Source of the DNA: Solibacillus sp040273735
GTDB lineage: Bacteria; Bacillota; Bacilli; Bacillales_A; Planococcaceae
Assembly (NCBI RefSeq): GCF_040273735.1
Contig: NZ_JBELZM010000013.1
Location: 69,718 to 133,717, forward strand
DNA: 64,000 bases
Reading direction: 5' to 3'
A program made the position numbers and the translations under genes. How positions within the stretch are numbered: position 1 is the first letter of the stretch; each line of letters opens with the position of its first letter. Shown here in pieces: positions 9,193 to 17,798 of the stretch. Under the pieces are notes generated by a model. That model worked only from the letters and a program-made list of their open reading frames with translations. It had not been told where the DNA came from and did not search any database.

Positions 9193-10245
9193 ATGAACGA
9201 AATTTATGATGTAACGATAATTGGCGGTGGTCCTAGTGGATTATACAGTGCGTTCTATGCAGGGTTGAGAGATTTAAAAACGAAAATTATTGAATTTCAG
9301 CCGACGCTCGGCGGGAAGCTTCACGTTTATCCTGAAAAGATCATTTGGGATATCGGCGGTATGCCTCCAACACCAGCACAGCAAGTCATTGAAAATCTTA
9401 TTAAACAGGGACTGACATTTAAGCCAACTGTATGTCTAAATACGAAAGTCGATTTCATCACAAAAAAAGAAGATTTATTTGTGATTGAGACAAGTTCAGG
9501 CGAAAAACACTATTCGAAAAAAGTGATCGTTGCAGTAGGCGGCGGCATTATTAGTCCGATTAAATTGCATATTGAAGGCGCGGAAAAGTATGAAGTATCG
9601 AACTTGCATTATACAATTCGAGGTATTCAAAGCTTTAAGGACAAGTCACTGCTAATTTCAGGCGGCGGCAATTCGGCGATTGACTGGGCGAAGGATCTGA
9701 TCGGTATTGCCAAGCAGATTACCGTCATTTACAGAGGCGAAAAGCTATCTGCGCACGAAGCACAAATCCGACATTTGCAGGATAATGGCGTTCCGATCAT
9801 TACAAATACACAGATAAAAACACTTGTAGCGAATGAGACAAAAACAAAAATAGAAGAAGTCATTTTGGAAAATGTCGTAACAAAGGAAACATCGAAAATC
9901 GTTGTAGATGATGTCCTTGTAAATCACGGCTATGACCGGGATTCTTCATTTTCTTTTGATGCGGCACTCTCTCCGGAAAAAGATAAAGACTATGACTATT
10001 ATTATTTGACGGACGGTAAAGGACTCACATCGGTTGACGGTATTTATGCTGTTGGCGATATTTCCAAATATGATAATAAAGTATATTTAATTACCGGTAC
10101 ATTCCAGGATGCTGTCAATGCGATCAACGCCATCAAAATTAGTCTTGAACCAACAGCAGATCAGTATGCAAAAGTTTCTTCACATAATGAAGTGTTCGAA
10201 AAACGCAACCGTGAACTGATGAAAGACATGCTCGTGAATGGCTAG
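9193..10245 (+). CDS. Ferredoxin-NADP+ reductase-like flavoprotein (thioredoxin-reductase type)
   Basis: This 350-residue two-dinucleotide-binding oxidoreductase has FAD fold GGGPSGLYSAFYAGLR near residue 10, NADPH fold ISGGGNSAIDWAKDL near residue 155, and FAD-closing AVGDISKYDNK near residue 285. The CxxC redox centre of thioredoxin reductase is absent, which places it with the YumC/YcgT ferredoxin (flavodoxin) reductases. I prefer ATG 9193, with GGAG at 9181-9184, over the GTG at 9184 that overlaps that ribosome site. It follows the Fur-controlled importer with no promoter seen in the 81-nt gap, suggesting it supplies electrons to release iron from the imported siderophore. Confidence 0.85.
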   Translation: MNEIYDVTIIGGGPSGLYSAFYAGLRDLKTKIIEFQPTLGGKLHVYPEKIIWDIGGMPPTPAQQVIENLIKQGLTFKPTVCLNTKVDFITKKEDLFVIETSSGEKHYSKKVIVAVGGGIISPIKLHIEGAEKYEVSNLHYTIRGIQSFKDKSLLISGGGNSAIDWAKDLIGIAKQITVIYRGEKLSAHEAQIRHLQDNGVPIITNTQIKTLVANETKTKIEEVILENVVTKETSKIVVDDVLVNHGYDRDSSFSFDAALSPEKDKDYDYYYLTDGKGLTSVDGIYAVGDISKYDNKVYLITGTFQDAVNAINAIKISLEPTADQYAKVSSHNEVFEKRNRELMKDMLVNG

Positions 10246-10274
10246 TAAGATGAACGCTTAAATAGAATAATTAC

Positions 10275-10309
10275 AACGCAGAAGTTTACCTGAACTTCTG
10301 CGTTTTTTT
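10275..10309 (+). terminator. Terminator of the siderophore operon
   Basis: AACGCAGAAGTT (10275-10286) pairs perfectly with AACTTCTGCGTT (10293-10304), followed by a T run. It closes the iron-uptake transcript after the reductase gene. Confidence 0.92.
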
Positions 10310-10389
10310 ATTGATGATGGAAGGGGAGTAATTGATTATAATGGAAGTATTAGGTAATCTATGTAATGCATTTAAGGGAGGGGATTATA

Positions 10390-11406
10390 ATGGTTTTTCA
10401 AAGAGTAGTTGATTATAAATGGCTCTTGATTGCTTGTGTCATTTTACTGAGCAATATGGTTGTTTATCAGTTGTCGTTTGTTTCCGCACTTTCAGATGAG
10501 GAAGTAAGGGGAATGGTAATCGGTTCGCTAATTGACTGTGCAGTAGTGGCACCAGCGCTTCTCTTGCTGCAAAGGGGAAAATGGACTGTCAAAAATTTTA
10601 TTGTCTTTGTTGGAGCGGGTATTTTGTTTGCTCGACTAGTCATCCCTAATGGATTGATGGAACCATTCCGTTACATAACTTTTTCTGCAATCGCTGTAGA
10701 AGCGGGATTGGTTTTTGTGGAATTGATCATTTTATTTGTTTTCATAAAATATTTACCGAGCATCATTCGGGCGGTCAAATTCGAGCAGGAACAACTTATT
10801 TTTGCATTTCCTCGAATCGTAGCAGAGAAAGTGAAAGATAACGTATTAATGAGAGTACTTTGCCAGGAGATGCTTGTTTTTTATTATGCATTTTACAGTT
10901 GGAAGAAAAAACAGCCAGACGGATTTACCGTTCACAAAAATACGATGTATGTCCCTGTGCTATTTATGATTTTTCATGCCGCATTATTTGAAGCAATCGC
11001 ATTTCATTGGTTTTTCCATGACCGTATGCCGATTTTAGCTTGGGGTCATACAGTTCTCTCACTTTATGGACTCATATTCTTGCTGGCAGATTCTCGTGCA
11101 TTAGTACTAAATCCAGTCCGTATCGAAAACGGATATTTATATCTTTCCAACGGCTTAATGAAACAAACAAAAATTGACCTGAAAAACATTTCGCAACTGC
11201 ATATGTCCGTACAAGATGAAAAGATTCATCATTTTAAAGTATTAGGAAATACAGAGGAACTGCCTGATTTTGTTATTGAGCTGAAGGAATTGCAGACGAT
11301 CCAATTAGTTGGGGGATTTGAAAAAAAGGCAAAATATATTGGGGTTTATGCAGACATGCCAGCACTATTACGAAGTGAAATAGAGTTAGCGATAATAGAG
11401 AAATAG
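10390..11406 (+). CDS. Hypothetical polytopic membrane protein
   Basis: This is a 338-residue protein of unknown function. Four hydrophobic segments lie in the first ~130 residues, and two more near residues 190-250 (VPVLFMIFHAALFEAIAF; HTVLSLYGLIFLLAD). The last ~90 residues are soluble and beta-rich, with a NPVRIENGYLYLSNGLMKQTKIDL stretch that looks like a small PH-like or YdjM-type beta domain. GGGAGGGG at 10376-10383 indicates ATG 10390 rather than an upstream in-frame ATG at 10366. It stands alone between a terminator and a GNAT gene. I do not recognise the family. Confidence 0.7.
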   Translation: MVFQRVVDYKWLLIACVILLSNMVVYQLSFVSALSDEEVRGMVIGSLIDCAVVAPALLLLQRGKWTVKNFIVFVGAGILFARLVIPNGLMEPFRYITFSAIAVEAGLVFVELIILFVFIKYLPSIIRAVKFEQEQLIFAFPRIVAEKVKDNVLMRVLCQEMLVFYYAFYSWKKKQPDGFTVHKNTMYVPVLFMIFHAALFEAIAFHWFFHDRMPILAWGHTVLSLYGLIFLLADSRALVLNPVRIENGYLYLSNGLMKQTKIDLKNISQLHMSVQDEKIHHFKVLGNTEELPDFVIELKELQTIQLVGGFEKKAKYIGVYADMPALLRSEIELAIIEK

Positions 11407-11464
11407 TGTAAAAGATTAAGAAATGGGGTATAGATTATAGAACGCAATGTTATGAGGTGAAAAG

Positions 11465-11965
11465 ATGAACATTCGAATATTAGGTTATAAAGATGCAGAA
11501 CAATATAAACGGGTTAGATTACACGGGCTTTTAAATTCCCCGGCATTATTTAGCTCGTCTTTTGAACATGAGAACAACTATACGGTCCCGGAAATTGAAC
11601 AACGTCTTCGCCCACAAGCAGATAAATTTACGCTTGGGGCATTTGAAGAGAACGAGCTGATTGGAATTGCTACATTTATAAGAGAAACGGGCGCAAAATT
11701 AAATCATAAAGGTCTTCTTGTCGGACTATATGTTTTGCCTGAATCGAGAGGAAAAGGTGTAGCGCGGGATATGATAGAGGAACTGTTCCGCCTATTAAGA
11801 GAAAACGACGGTCTTGAACAGTTACATTTAACTGTCGAGTCAACAAATGAACAGGCAATCTCTCTGTACGAATCACTAGGATTTAAGCAATTTGCAAAGG
11901 AACAGCGTGCACTAAAGGTTGATGGAAACTATTATGATCAAGTGTGGATGGTAAAAGAGTTATAG
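11465..11965 (+). CDS. GNAT-family N-acetyltransferase
   Basis: This 166-residue single-domain acetyltransferase has the acetyl-CoA pyrophosphate loop in LYVLPESRGKGVARDMIEE (about residues 89-107) and the downstream NEQAISLYESLGF motif that closes the fold. GAGGTG ahead of ATG fixes the start. The substrate cannot be inferred. The gene stands alone and is followed by a bidirectional terminator shared with the convergent ABC permease gene. Confidence 0.88.
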   Translation: MNIRILGYKDAEQYKRVRLHGLLNSPALFSSSFEHENNYTVPEIEQRLRPQADKFTLGAFEENELIGIATFIRETGAKLNHKGLLVGLYVLPESRGKGVARDMIEELFRLLRENDGLEQLHLTVESTNEQAISLYESLGFKQFAKEQRALKVDGNYYDQVWMVKEL

Positions 11966-11970
11966 CTAAT

Positions 11971-12009
11971 AAAAAAAGTAAAAGCAGTTTTTCTGCTTTT
12001 ACTTTTTTT
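11971..12009. terminator. Bidirectional terminator between GNAT and ABC permease genes
   Basis: AAAAAAAGTAAAAGCAG (11971-11987) and CTGCTTTTACTTTTTTT (11993-12009) form a 17-bp perfect stem with a five-T loop and A/T tracts on both sides. It can serve both convergent transcripts. Confidence 0.92.
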
Positions 12010-12011
12010 GG

Positions 12012-13733
12012 TTATATAGCACTTCCTGCAGAGCCTTTTGATAAGCGCTCTGAAATGATCAGGACAATAAGGATTAGAATAATCTGCAGCACACCATATG
12101 CGCACGCTGTACCGAACTTGAAGGCATACAGCTTTTGGAAAATTGCTACTGACAATGGAATCGTCGATGTATTGTAGATCAAAATCGATGCGACGAACTC
12201 TCCAATACTCTGGACAAATGCCAGCAATGTACCTGCAAGAACGCCTGATAAAGTAAGCGGGATGACAATTCTTCTGAATGTATACCACCATGTTGCCCCT
12301 AAACTACGGGAAGCCTCTTCCACAGACTGATCCAACTGCATGAGGGAAGCGGATGTTGACCTGAAGACAAGCGGCAAATGCCGGATAAAATACGCAAGCG
12401 GTAATATCCAGAATGAACCGATCAATACTTGATTGACTGTAAACACGCTTTCCGTAGAGAACGCCGCGATTAAGTTAACGGCTACAACTGTACCTGGCAA
12501 TGCCCATGGAATCGTAATTAAAATATCAAGTGCTGTTTTCCCTTTGAAGCTCAGTCTAACCATCGCATAAGCAGCAGCAACACCGAATATAATATTGCCG
12601 ACTGTTGCGATGAAGCCCATCTGCAGCGAGTTCCAAATTGGACGCCATGTCCGTTCATCAGTAAATAGAGCTTTGTAATGGTCGAGCGTATATTCGGTCG
12701 GCAAAATCTGAATTGTCCAGGCACCGTCTTTTGAAAATGAAATTAAGATCAGAACTAAAATCGGCAGGATCAAAATTAACGTTCCAATGAACGACAGTGC
12801 AACCGCTAAATACTTCAATGGCTTCGAGCTCACTTCCGAACGGTGAACACTTATACCTTTACTTAAATTTTGATAGTTACGTCGGTTTTGATACCAGCGC
12901 ATAATAAGTAAAAAAGTGATGGACACGAACGATAAAATGGTTGACTGTGTTGCCGCCATATCCAAATTGCCGTTTGTGCGAGATAAATAAATTTGCATCG
13001 TCATTGTACGCTCAACCCCGAACATGAGTGGCGCGGTATAGGATGCCATCGACACCATGAAAACGAGAAGGGAAGATGCGATTAAAGATGGGGTAAGCAT
13101 CGGCAAAATAATTTTCCGCCAAACCCGTATCCGGCTTGCCCCCAGGCTAGTTGCGGCTTCTTCCAAAGATGGGTCAAGCCCTTTAATAGCTGCAGAAGCA
13201 GTTAAATAGAAGTACGTATACATCGTAAACGTATGAACAACAATGACACCCCAAATCCCTTTTAATGAAAAAGGAACATCTTCCAATTGCAACATCTGCT
13301 GAAATAAGCGCGGGAAAATGCCACTTTCACCATATAAAAATGTAAAGGATAAAACTCCGACTAGCGGGGGCAATGCCATTGGGACAAGTACTAAAATAGA
13401 AAGCAGACGGCGACCCGGAAAATCATAGCGTTCCAGTAAAAAGGCCATCATAACCCCGACAACAGCGCAACATATGACACTAATAATCGATATATAAAAG
13501 CTATTCCAAAGTGCCTCTAAATTGGCTGTACTTTCTAAACTGAAAAACTTCTGATAGTTTGCTAGCTGATGGTCACCTGCGAAACTCTGAATAAATGTTG
13601 AGTAAAATGGATAAATAACATAGGCAAACAATATTAAAAACAGCGGGGAGATAAGAATATAGACAAAATAGCGTGATTGTGTAAGACGAGACCACCAACT
13701 CGCTTCGTATGTGTCAACGGATTTTTTGCTCAT
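12012..13733 (-). CDS. ABC transporter permease, two fused permease domains (ferric iron / phospho-solute class)
   Basis: This 573-residue protein has about twelve helices and two copies of the binding-protein-dependent permease domain. Each carries an EAA loop: EEAATSLGASRIRVWRKIILP near residue 187 and EEASRSLGATWWYTFRRIVIP near residue 485. A fused pair is typical of FbpB/AfuB ferric permeases and of some phosphonate or phosphoglycerate importers. GAGGAGG precedes the ATG. It is the last gene of a minus-strand operon (binding protein, ATPase, permease). No Fur box is visible upstream of that operon, so the substrate is left open. Confidence 0.85.
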   Translation of the reverse strand: MSKKSVDTYEASWWSRLTQSRYFVYILISPLFLILFAYVIYPFYSTFIQSFAGDHQLANYQKFFSLESTANLEALWNSFYISIISVICCAVVGVMMAFLLERYDFPGRRLLSILVLVPMALPPLVGVLSFTFLYGESGIFPRLFQQMLQLEDVPFSLKGIWGVIVVHTFTMYTYFYLTASAAIKGLDPSLEEAATSLGASRIRVWRKIILPMLTPSLIASSLLVFMVSMASYTAPLMFGVERTMTMQIYLSRTNGNLDMAATQSTILSFVSITFLLIMRWYQNRRNYQNLSKGISVHRSEVSSKPLKYLAVALSFIGTLILILPILVLILISFSKDGAWTIQILPTEYTLDHYKALFTDERTWRPIWNSLQMGFIATVGNIIFGVAAAYAMVRLSFKGKTALDILITIPWALPGTVVAVNLIAAFSTESVFTVNQVLIGSFWILPLAYFIRHLPLVFRSTSASLMQLDQSVEEASRSLGATWWYTFRRIVIPLTLSGVLAGTLLAFVQSIGEFVASILIYNTSTIPLSVAIFQKLYAFKFGTACAYGVLQIILILIVLIISERLSKGSAGSAI

Positions 13734-13748
13734 TGTGTGCCTCCTCTC

Positions 13749-14819
13749 TTATTCTCCTAGGAAATAAATATTTTGTTTCGGGATATGTAATTCAATCATA
13801 TCGCCAGCTTGCAGTATTGCAGTACCCCGACTAATAATCATTGCTTTTAATGTTGTATCATTCCATTTAACAAAGTAATTTACGCTGAGTCCGGTAAATT
13901 CGATCAGCTCGACGATACCTGTAACGGTGTTTTCGCCAGGACCGCCTTCAAATGCTTCAGGACGGACTGATACATAAATTTCGTCCCCAGTTGATACTTG
14001 AAGACCCGGTGCCAGGTTTTCTGTCAGGCCTTGGAGTTCAAGTCCTTTCTCATTTGTAACAGTAATAATATTGTCTTCAATCAATGTTACTTTCATCGTA
14101 AGTAAGTTTGTTTCTCCAATAAAAGTAGCGACAAAGCGGTTATTTGGACGGTGATAAATTTCCTGCGGCGTACCGATTTGTTTGACGATCCCATGCTCCA
14201 TTACCATAATCCGATCCGACATTGCCATTGCTTCAGTCTGATCATGAGTAACGTAAATTGTCGTCACACCCAGCTCTGACTGAATCCGTTTAATTTCAAT
14301 CCGAGTTTCCTCACGAAGCTTTGCGTCCAAATTGGATAATGGCTCATCCAGCAGCAAGATGTCAGGTTCAATGACAAGCGCTCGTGCCAAAGCAACGCGC
14401 TGCTGCTGTCCTCCTGATAATTCATTAATCTTACGTGAGCCATATGGTCCTAAATGAACGAGCTCGCGTATCCGGTCAACCTTTTCTTTGATCGTTTTTT
14501 TATCATATTTCCGGATTTCCAGACCAAATGCAATATTTTCATTGACTGTCATATGCGGGAAGAGTGCATAGTTTTGAAACACCATTCCGATATTACGTTT
14601 ATTGGGCTGCAATGTTGTGACATCCTGATTGTCAAAGTAAATCTTTCCTTGAGAGGGGTAGTAAAATCCGGCAATCATCCGTAAAGTTGTTGTTTTGCCA
14701 CAGCCACTTGGACCTAAAAATGTAAAAAATTCACCCGATTTTATATCCAGCTCTAAATCTTTGACGCTTACGACATCACCGAATTTTTTTGAAACGTCGT
14801 TAATATGAACAGCTTTCAT
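13749..14819 (-). CDS. ABC transporter ATP-binding protein (FbpC/PotA type)
   Basis: This 356-residue importer ATPase has Walker A GPSGCGKTT, signature LSGGQQQRVALARAL, Walker B DILLLDEPLSNLD and switch His in YVTHDQTEAMAMSD. A C-terminal TOBE-like regulatory domain spans about residues 235-350. ATG 14819 lies 9 nt after GGGAG; the earlier in-frame TTG at 14828 abuts that site and is unlikely. It powers the fused permease 15 nt downstream. The TOBE architecture is shared by iron, spermidine, sugar and phospho-solute importers and does not settle the substrate. Confidence 0.9.
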   Translation of the reverse strand: MKAVHINDVSKKFGDVVSVKDLELDIKSGEFFTFLGPSGCGKTTTLRMIAGFYYPSQGKIYFDNQDVTTLQPNKRNIGMVFQNYALFPHMTVNENIAFGLEIRKYDKKTIKEKVDRIRELVHLGPYGSRKINELSGGQQQRVALARALVIEPDILLLDEPLSNLDAKLREETRIEIKRIQSELGVTTIYVTHDQTEAMAMSDRIMVMEHGIVKQIGTPQEIYHRPNNRFVATFIGETNLLTMKVTLIEDNIITVTNEKGLELQGLTENLAPGLQVSTGDEIYVSVRPEAFEGGPGENTVTGIVELIEFTGLSVNYFVKWNDTTLKAMIISRGTAILQAGDMIELHIPKQNIYFLGE

Positions 14820-14850
14820 CCAATCCAACTCCCTTCACACCGACAAATTA

Positions 14851-14880
14851 GGAAAAGAAAGACCTCTTTATTCAGAGGTC
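14851..14880 (-). terminator. Intra-operon attenuator or terminator between binding protein and ATPase genes
   Basis: On the minus strand GACCTCT (14880-14874) pairs with AGAGGTC (14867-14861), followed by TTTCTTTTCC. The short stem and pyrimidine tail look like a leaky terminator that would leave the binding-protein message more abundant than the ATPase and permease messages. Confidence 0.6.
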
Positions 14881-14893
14881 AGTCATATAACTA

Positions 14894-15985
14894 CTATTTG
14901 CCTTTTCCTTTAATATTTGTATCCCAATGTTCCATCCATTCCGCTTCTTTATCGGCCATTACTTGCCAATCGATATCCAATGCTTTTAAATCCAACTCTT
15001 TATACCAGTTCGGCATTGCATCAGCCGCAATATCCGTACGTGTTGGGATTTGGTAGTACTCTTTCGAAAGTTCTACCATTGTCTCTTGATCGAACAGGAA
15101 TTCCATAAATAATTTCGCATTTTCTTCGTTTTTAGCATTGTTTACAATACCGACTGCATCGACTAGAATCGGTGCACCACTTTCCGGATAAATAAAGTCA
15201 AACGTGTAATCGGTTGTATGTTTTTTCAGTAAAATATCCTGCAAGTTCCATAACGAAATTGAACCTTCCTGGCGTGCCAGCTTTAAATACAATGCGTTAG
15301 GATCCTGTGTATATTCTTTTGTATTCGCATCAAGTTGCATCAGCCAATCATAGCCTTTTGACGGATCATCGGCACCTTGACGGAAAATCATAGAAGAATA
15401 AATTGTGCGCATCGTTCCTGAAGCAAGAACACCGCGAATTAAAATCTCATCTTTCCACTTCGGATCAAGTAATTCGTCCCAATCCTGTGGACCTTCTTCA
15501 GGTGACATCACTTCACTGTTAATCATAATGACTTCAGGCAACAGCATTTCACCGACCCAACGATTTTGTTCATCTTTATGAAGAGGGTCAATGGAATCGA
15601 TAAATGAAGGATCCCACTGTAAAAGTAAATCTTCATTTGCAGCAACCATCATTGCTGACTGTGTACCACCCCACCAAAAATCTCCTTGTGGATTGGCTTT
15701 TTCACCTCGCACACGCTCTAAAATCTGCTGTGCACCCATTGTCATATATTCCACTTTGATATTCGGGTAACGCTCATTAAATTTTTCGATAACACCCTGT
15801 ACCATGTTTTCGTCACGCCCCGTGTAAATTACGAGCTTGCCGGAAGCATTTTCTTCTGTCGAACCTTCTTTCGTGCCGCTATCGCCTTGAGTTGAATCAT
15901 TTGCCGTCTCCTCGGAGTCGCCACACGCAACTAAAACTAATAAAAGAGTTGTGAGAATAAGAGAAAGCCAAGTAAATCTTTTCAT
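14894..15985 (-). CDS. ABC transporter substrate-binding lipoprotein (Fe3+/phospho-solute class)
   Basis: This 363-residue protein has signal peptide and lipobox LVAC (Cys21), an acidic linker, then a class II binding-protein fold beginning KLVIYTGRDENMVQGVIEKFNERYP. FWWGGTQSAMM near residue 105 and a Tyr pair near residue 325 (KEYYQIPTR) recall FbpA/AfuA proteins, in which paired tyrosines bind ferric iron, but related members bind phosphorylated organic solutes. GGAGG on the minus strand precedes the ATG. It is first in the operon. The lack of a Fur box weakens an iron assignment. Confidence 0.82.
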   Translation of the reverse strand: MKRFTWLSLILTTLLLVLVACGDSEETANDSTQGDSGTKEGSTEENASGKLVIYTGRDENMVQGVIEKFNERYPNIKVEYMTMGAQQILERVRGEKANPQGDFWWGGTQSAMMVAANEDLLLQWDPSFIDSIDPLHKDEQNRWVGEMLLPEVIMINSEVMSPEEGPQDWDELLDPKWKDEILIRGVLASGTMRTIYSSMIFRQGADDPSKGYDWLMQLDANTKEYTQDPNALYLKLARQEGSISLWNLQDILLKKHTTDYTFDFIYPESGAPILVDAVGIVNNAKNEENAKLFMEFLFDQETMVELSKEYYQIPTRTDIAADAMPNWYKELDLKALDIDWQVMADKEAEWMEHWDTNIKGKGK

Positions 15986-16345
15986 CCAATGTCCTCCTTA
16001 CATATAGTTTTTCTTTTTCAAGCAGAATAAAGGATATCTATTCCAATTTCATTTTATCTACAAATTTTTTAATATTCAAACAAATATCCCTAAAACTTTT
16101 AATTTTTTACAGTTTACTTAATAGAAAAAGACAAATTTTTATGTAGGAATTACTGTAACGGGGAAAGATGAGAGAATTATAGGCCAGGTTAAATATGAGG
16201 AAAATTGTTTTATTTAAATTTATTAAGGGAATTATAAAAGCATCAGCACAACAGCGGTTTTTCCCATTGTTTTGGAATTACATACAGTTGGACGTGCTTC
16301 TCATCTCACGATTGATGGAACTTAAATTACCGGAGGAGTGAAAAT
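15986..16345. other. Divergent intergenic region, 360 bp
   Basis: This AT-rich spacer lies between the divergent ABC operon and the stress-protein pair. Apart from a sigma-B-like promoter at 16207-16232 I see no ORF, terminator or clear dyad. No Fur-like sequence is present upstream of the minus-strand operon. Confidence 0.6.
16207..16232 (+). promoter_or_regulatory. Candidate sigma-B promoter for the tandem PNPOx-fold genes
   Basis: GTTTTA (16207-16212), a 14-nt spacer and GGGAAT (16227-16232) match the general-stress sigma-B consensus GTTTAA-N12-15-GGGTAT at five of six positions in each box. The element is 113 nt before the first start codon. Proteins of this fold in Bacillus include general stress members, which fits, but it is a pattern match only. 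Confidence 0.45.
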
Positions 16346-16753
16346 ATGAGTAAAAGTAATAAAGAAATTGCTTTGCAAATTTTAAATGAAAACAGTATTG
16401 GCGTTATGGCCACAAATAATAACGGTGTGCCGAATTCGCGCTATATGACATTTCACTATGTAGAATCAAAACTTTATACCGTTGCACTGGAAGATTCGGA
16501 TGTAGTGCGCGAAATTACTGAGTATGGCGGCACCCATATTTTATTAGGCTATGAAAGCGATGGCTTACTTGAAACATTTTTGGAAATTGAAGGCAATGCA
16601 GCGACAACATTGAACGATGTTGTGAAGCAGCAGCTGCTTGAAAAATATCCGGAGCATGCGGACGGAAACTTTGTGCTAATTCAAGTTACGCCGACACGAA
16701 TGAGAATTATGAATAAAAACGGAAAAAACCAGGAAGAGATTCAACTTTACTAA
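16346..16753 (+). CDS. Pyridoxamine 5'-phosphate oxidase-fold protein (general stress protein 26 type), copy 1
   Basis: This 135-residue split-barrel protein has an IGVMATNNNGVPNSRYMTFHYV opening strand pair (about residues 17-38) typical of small flavin-binding PNPOx-like proteins, followed by a conserved HILLGYE segment. GGAGG lies 8 nt before ATG. It is 14 nt from a clear paralog, so the two may form homo- or heterodimers, as proteins of this fold are dimeric. The reaction is unknown; FMN or F420 binding is only a family expectation. Confidence 0.8.
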   Translation: MSKSNKEIALQILNENSIGVMATNNNGVPNSRYMTFHYVESKLYTVALEDSDVVREITEYGGTHILLGYESDGLLETFLEIEGNAATTLNDVVKQQLLEKYPEHADGNFVLIQVTPTRMRIMNKNGKNQEEIQLY

Positions 16754-16766
16754 GGGAGGCAGTATA

Positions 16767-17171
16767 ATGGATACATTAAAAGAAAAAGTACTTTCAATTA
16801 TTAAAGACCATAAAATCGGGACAATGGCTACATTAAACGGACGTCACCCTTATGTTCGTTACATGACATTTACAAATGAAGACTTCACGCTCTATGCGAC
16901 AACAACTGAAGACTCTCAAAAAGTGTACGATTTAAATGAAAATCCTTACACTCATATTTTACTGGGCTATACAAAAGAAGATCTTCATGCCCCGTATTTA
17001 GAAATTACTGCAAAACTTAGCGAAGTAAAAGATGATACATTGAAGTTGAAAATCACAAACTTCTTTAAAGATGTTTTTACTTCTGAAGACGGGGATATGG
17101 TGACACTACAATTTGATCCAATCACAATCAAATTAATGAATGATGGTGAACCCCAGGAACTGAAGCTTTAA
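16767..17171 (+). CDS. Pyridoxamine 5'-phosphate oxidase-fold protein, copy 2
   Basis: This 134-residue paralog of the preceding gene has the same architecture: IGTMATLNGRHPYVRYMTF near residue 17, HILLGYTKED near residue 72, and a closing VTLQFDPITIKLMN strand. GGGAGG precedes the ATG. The tandem pair presumably arose by duplication and shares one transcript, ended by the hairpin at 17200-17246. Function is unknown beyond the fold. Confidence 0.8.
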   Translation: MDTLKEKVLSIIKDHKIGTMATLNGRHPYVRYMTFTNEDFTLYATTTEDSQKVYDLNENPYTHILLGYTKEDLHAPYLEITAKLSEVKDDTLKLKITNFFKDVFTSEDGDMVTLQFDPITIKLMNDGEPQELKL

Positions 17172-17199
17172 GATAGTTGATTTTGCGGCAACAATAAGT

Positions 17200-17246
17200 A
17201 AAAGCTCTTATGGCACAGTATTGAAAACTGCGCCATAAGAGCTTTT
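17200..17246. terminator. Bidirectional terminator
   Basis: AAAAGCTCTTATGGC (17200-17214) pairs with GCCATAAGAGCTTTT (17232-17246). The perfect 15-bp stem with A/T flanks sits between the convergent PNPOx-fold pair and the collagen-like gene and can end both transcripts. Confidence 0.9.
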
Positions 17247-17255
17247 GTATTTAGG

Positions 17256-17798
17256 TTAGAAACATTGGAAAGTCAGAATTGAATTTCGATTAACTGAACT
17301 GTATACCCAACCGAAACGACCCCATCTAAATCCTAATATGATATTACTCGTCACAAATGTCGGGAAGAACCAGAAACTATTTCCGTTTCGTTGCCATATA
17401 AACGTATTACGGTAAATACAACGTCTTATACCACTGGAACCTTGCTGTGACTGGCTAGCGGATAGTTGTTGCATTTGCGGAGTAAAAGTAGGGGGCGGTC
17501 CCATTGGCATTGGAGTATTGCCGCCAGGGCCTCCTCCAGGACCACCACCTGGGCCACCTCCGGGACTTCCAGGGAAGCCGCCGGGGCCACCACCTGGAAA
17601 ACCACCGGGACCACCACCCGGGAAGCCGCCAGGGCCACCACCTGGGAAACCTCCAGGACCTCCTCCGGGGAATCCAGGTCCAGGGAAACTACCTGGAAAA
17701 CCTCCCGGGCCTGGTCCTGGTGGTGCTGGGAAAAACTGTTGTTGAAACGGTTGTCCTTCAGGGCTCTCATCAAAGCGTTCAAACGGATTTTGATACAA
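17256..17798 (-). CDS. Collagen-like Gly-Pro-rich protein, possibly spore-surface
   Basis: The start I prefer is TTG 17798 (or TTG 17801), because AAGAAGG lies 5-8 nt upstream; the longer in-frame extension lacks a ribosome site. The 180-residue protein then reads MYQNPFERFDE, a Gln/Phe-rich stretch, and a low-complexity block of about 65 residues built from GGGPGGFPG units (four near-perfect 9-residue copies). A Gln/Ser linker and a ~60-residue aromatic-rich C-terminal domain (RRCIYRNTFIWQRNG to ILTFQCF) with two cysteines follow. There is no signal peptide or LPXTG. This layout suggests a mother-cell-made coat or exosporium component, but that is an inference. Confidence 0.7.
   Translation of the reverse strand: MYQNPFERFDESPEGQPFQQQFFPAPPGPGPGGFPGSFPGPGFPGGGPGGFPGGGPGGFPGGGPGGFPGGGPGGFPGSPGGGPGGGPGGGPGGNTPMPMGPPPTFTPQMQQLSASQSQQGSSGIRRCIYRNTFIWQRNGNSFWFFPTFVTSNIILGFRWGRFGWVYSSVNRNSILTFQCF

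Noticed and set aside
17540..17700. Tandem DNA repeat as a mobile or CRISPR element
   Set aside because: The periodic sequence is explained by the in-frame GGGPGGFPG protein repeats of the collagen-like gene.
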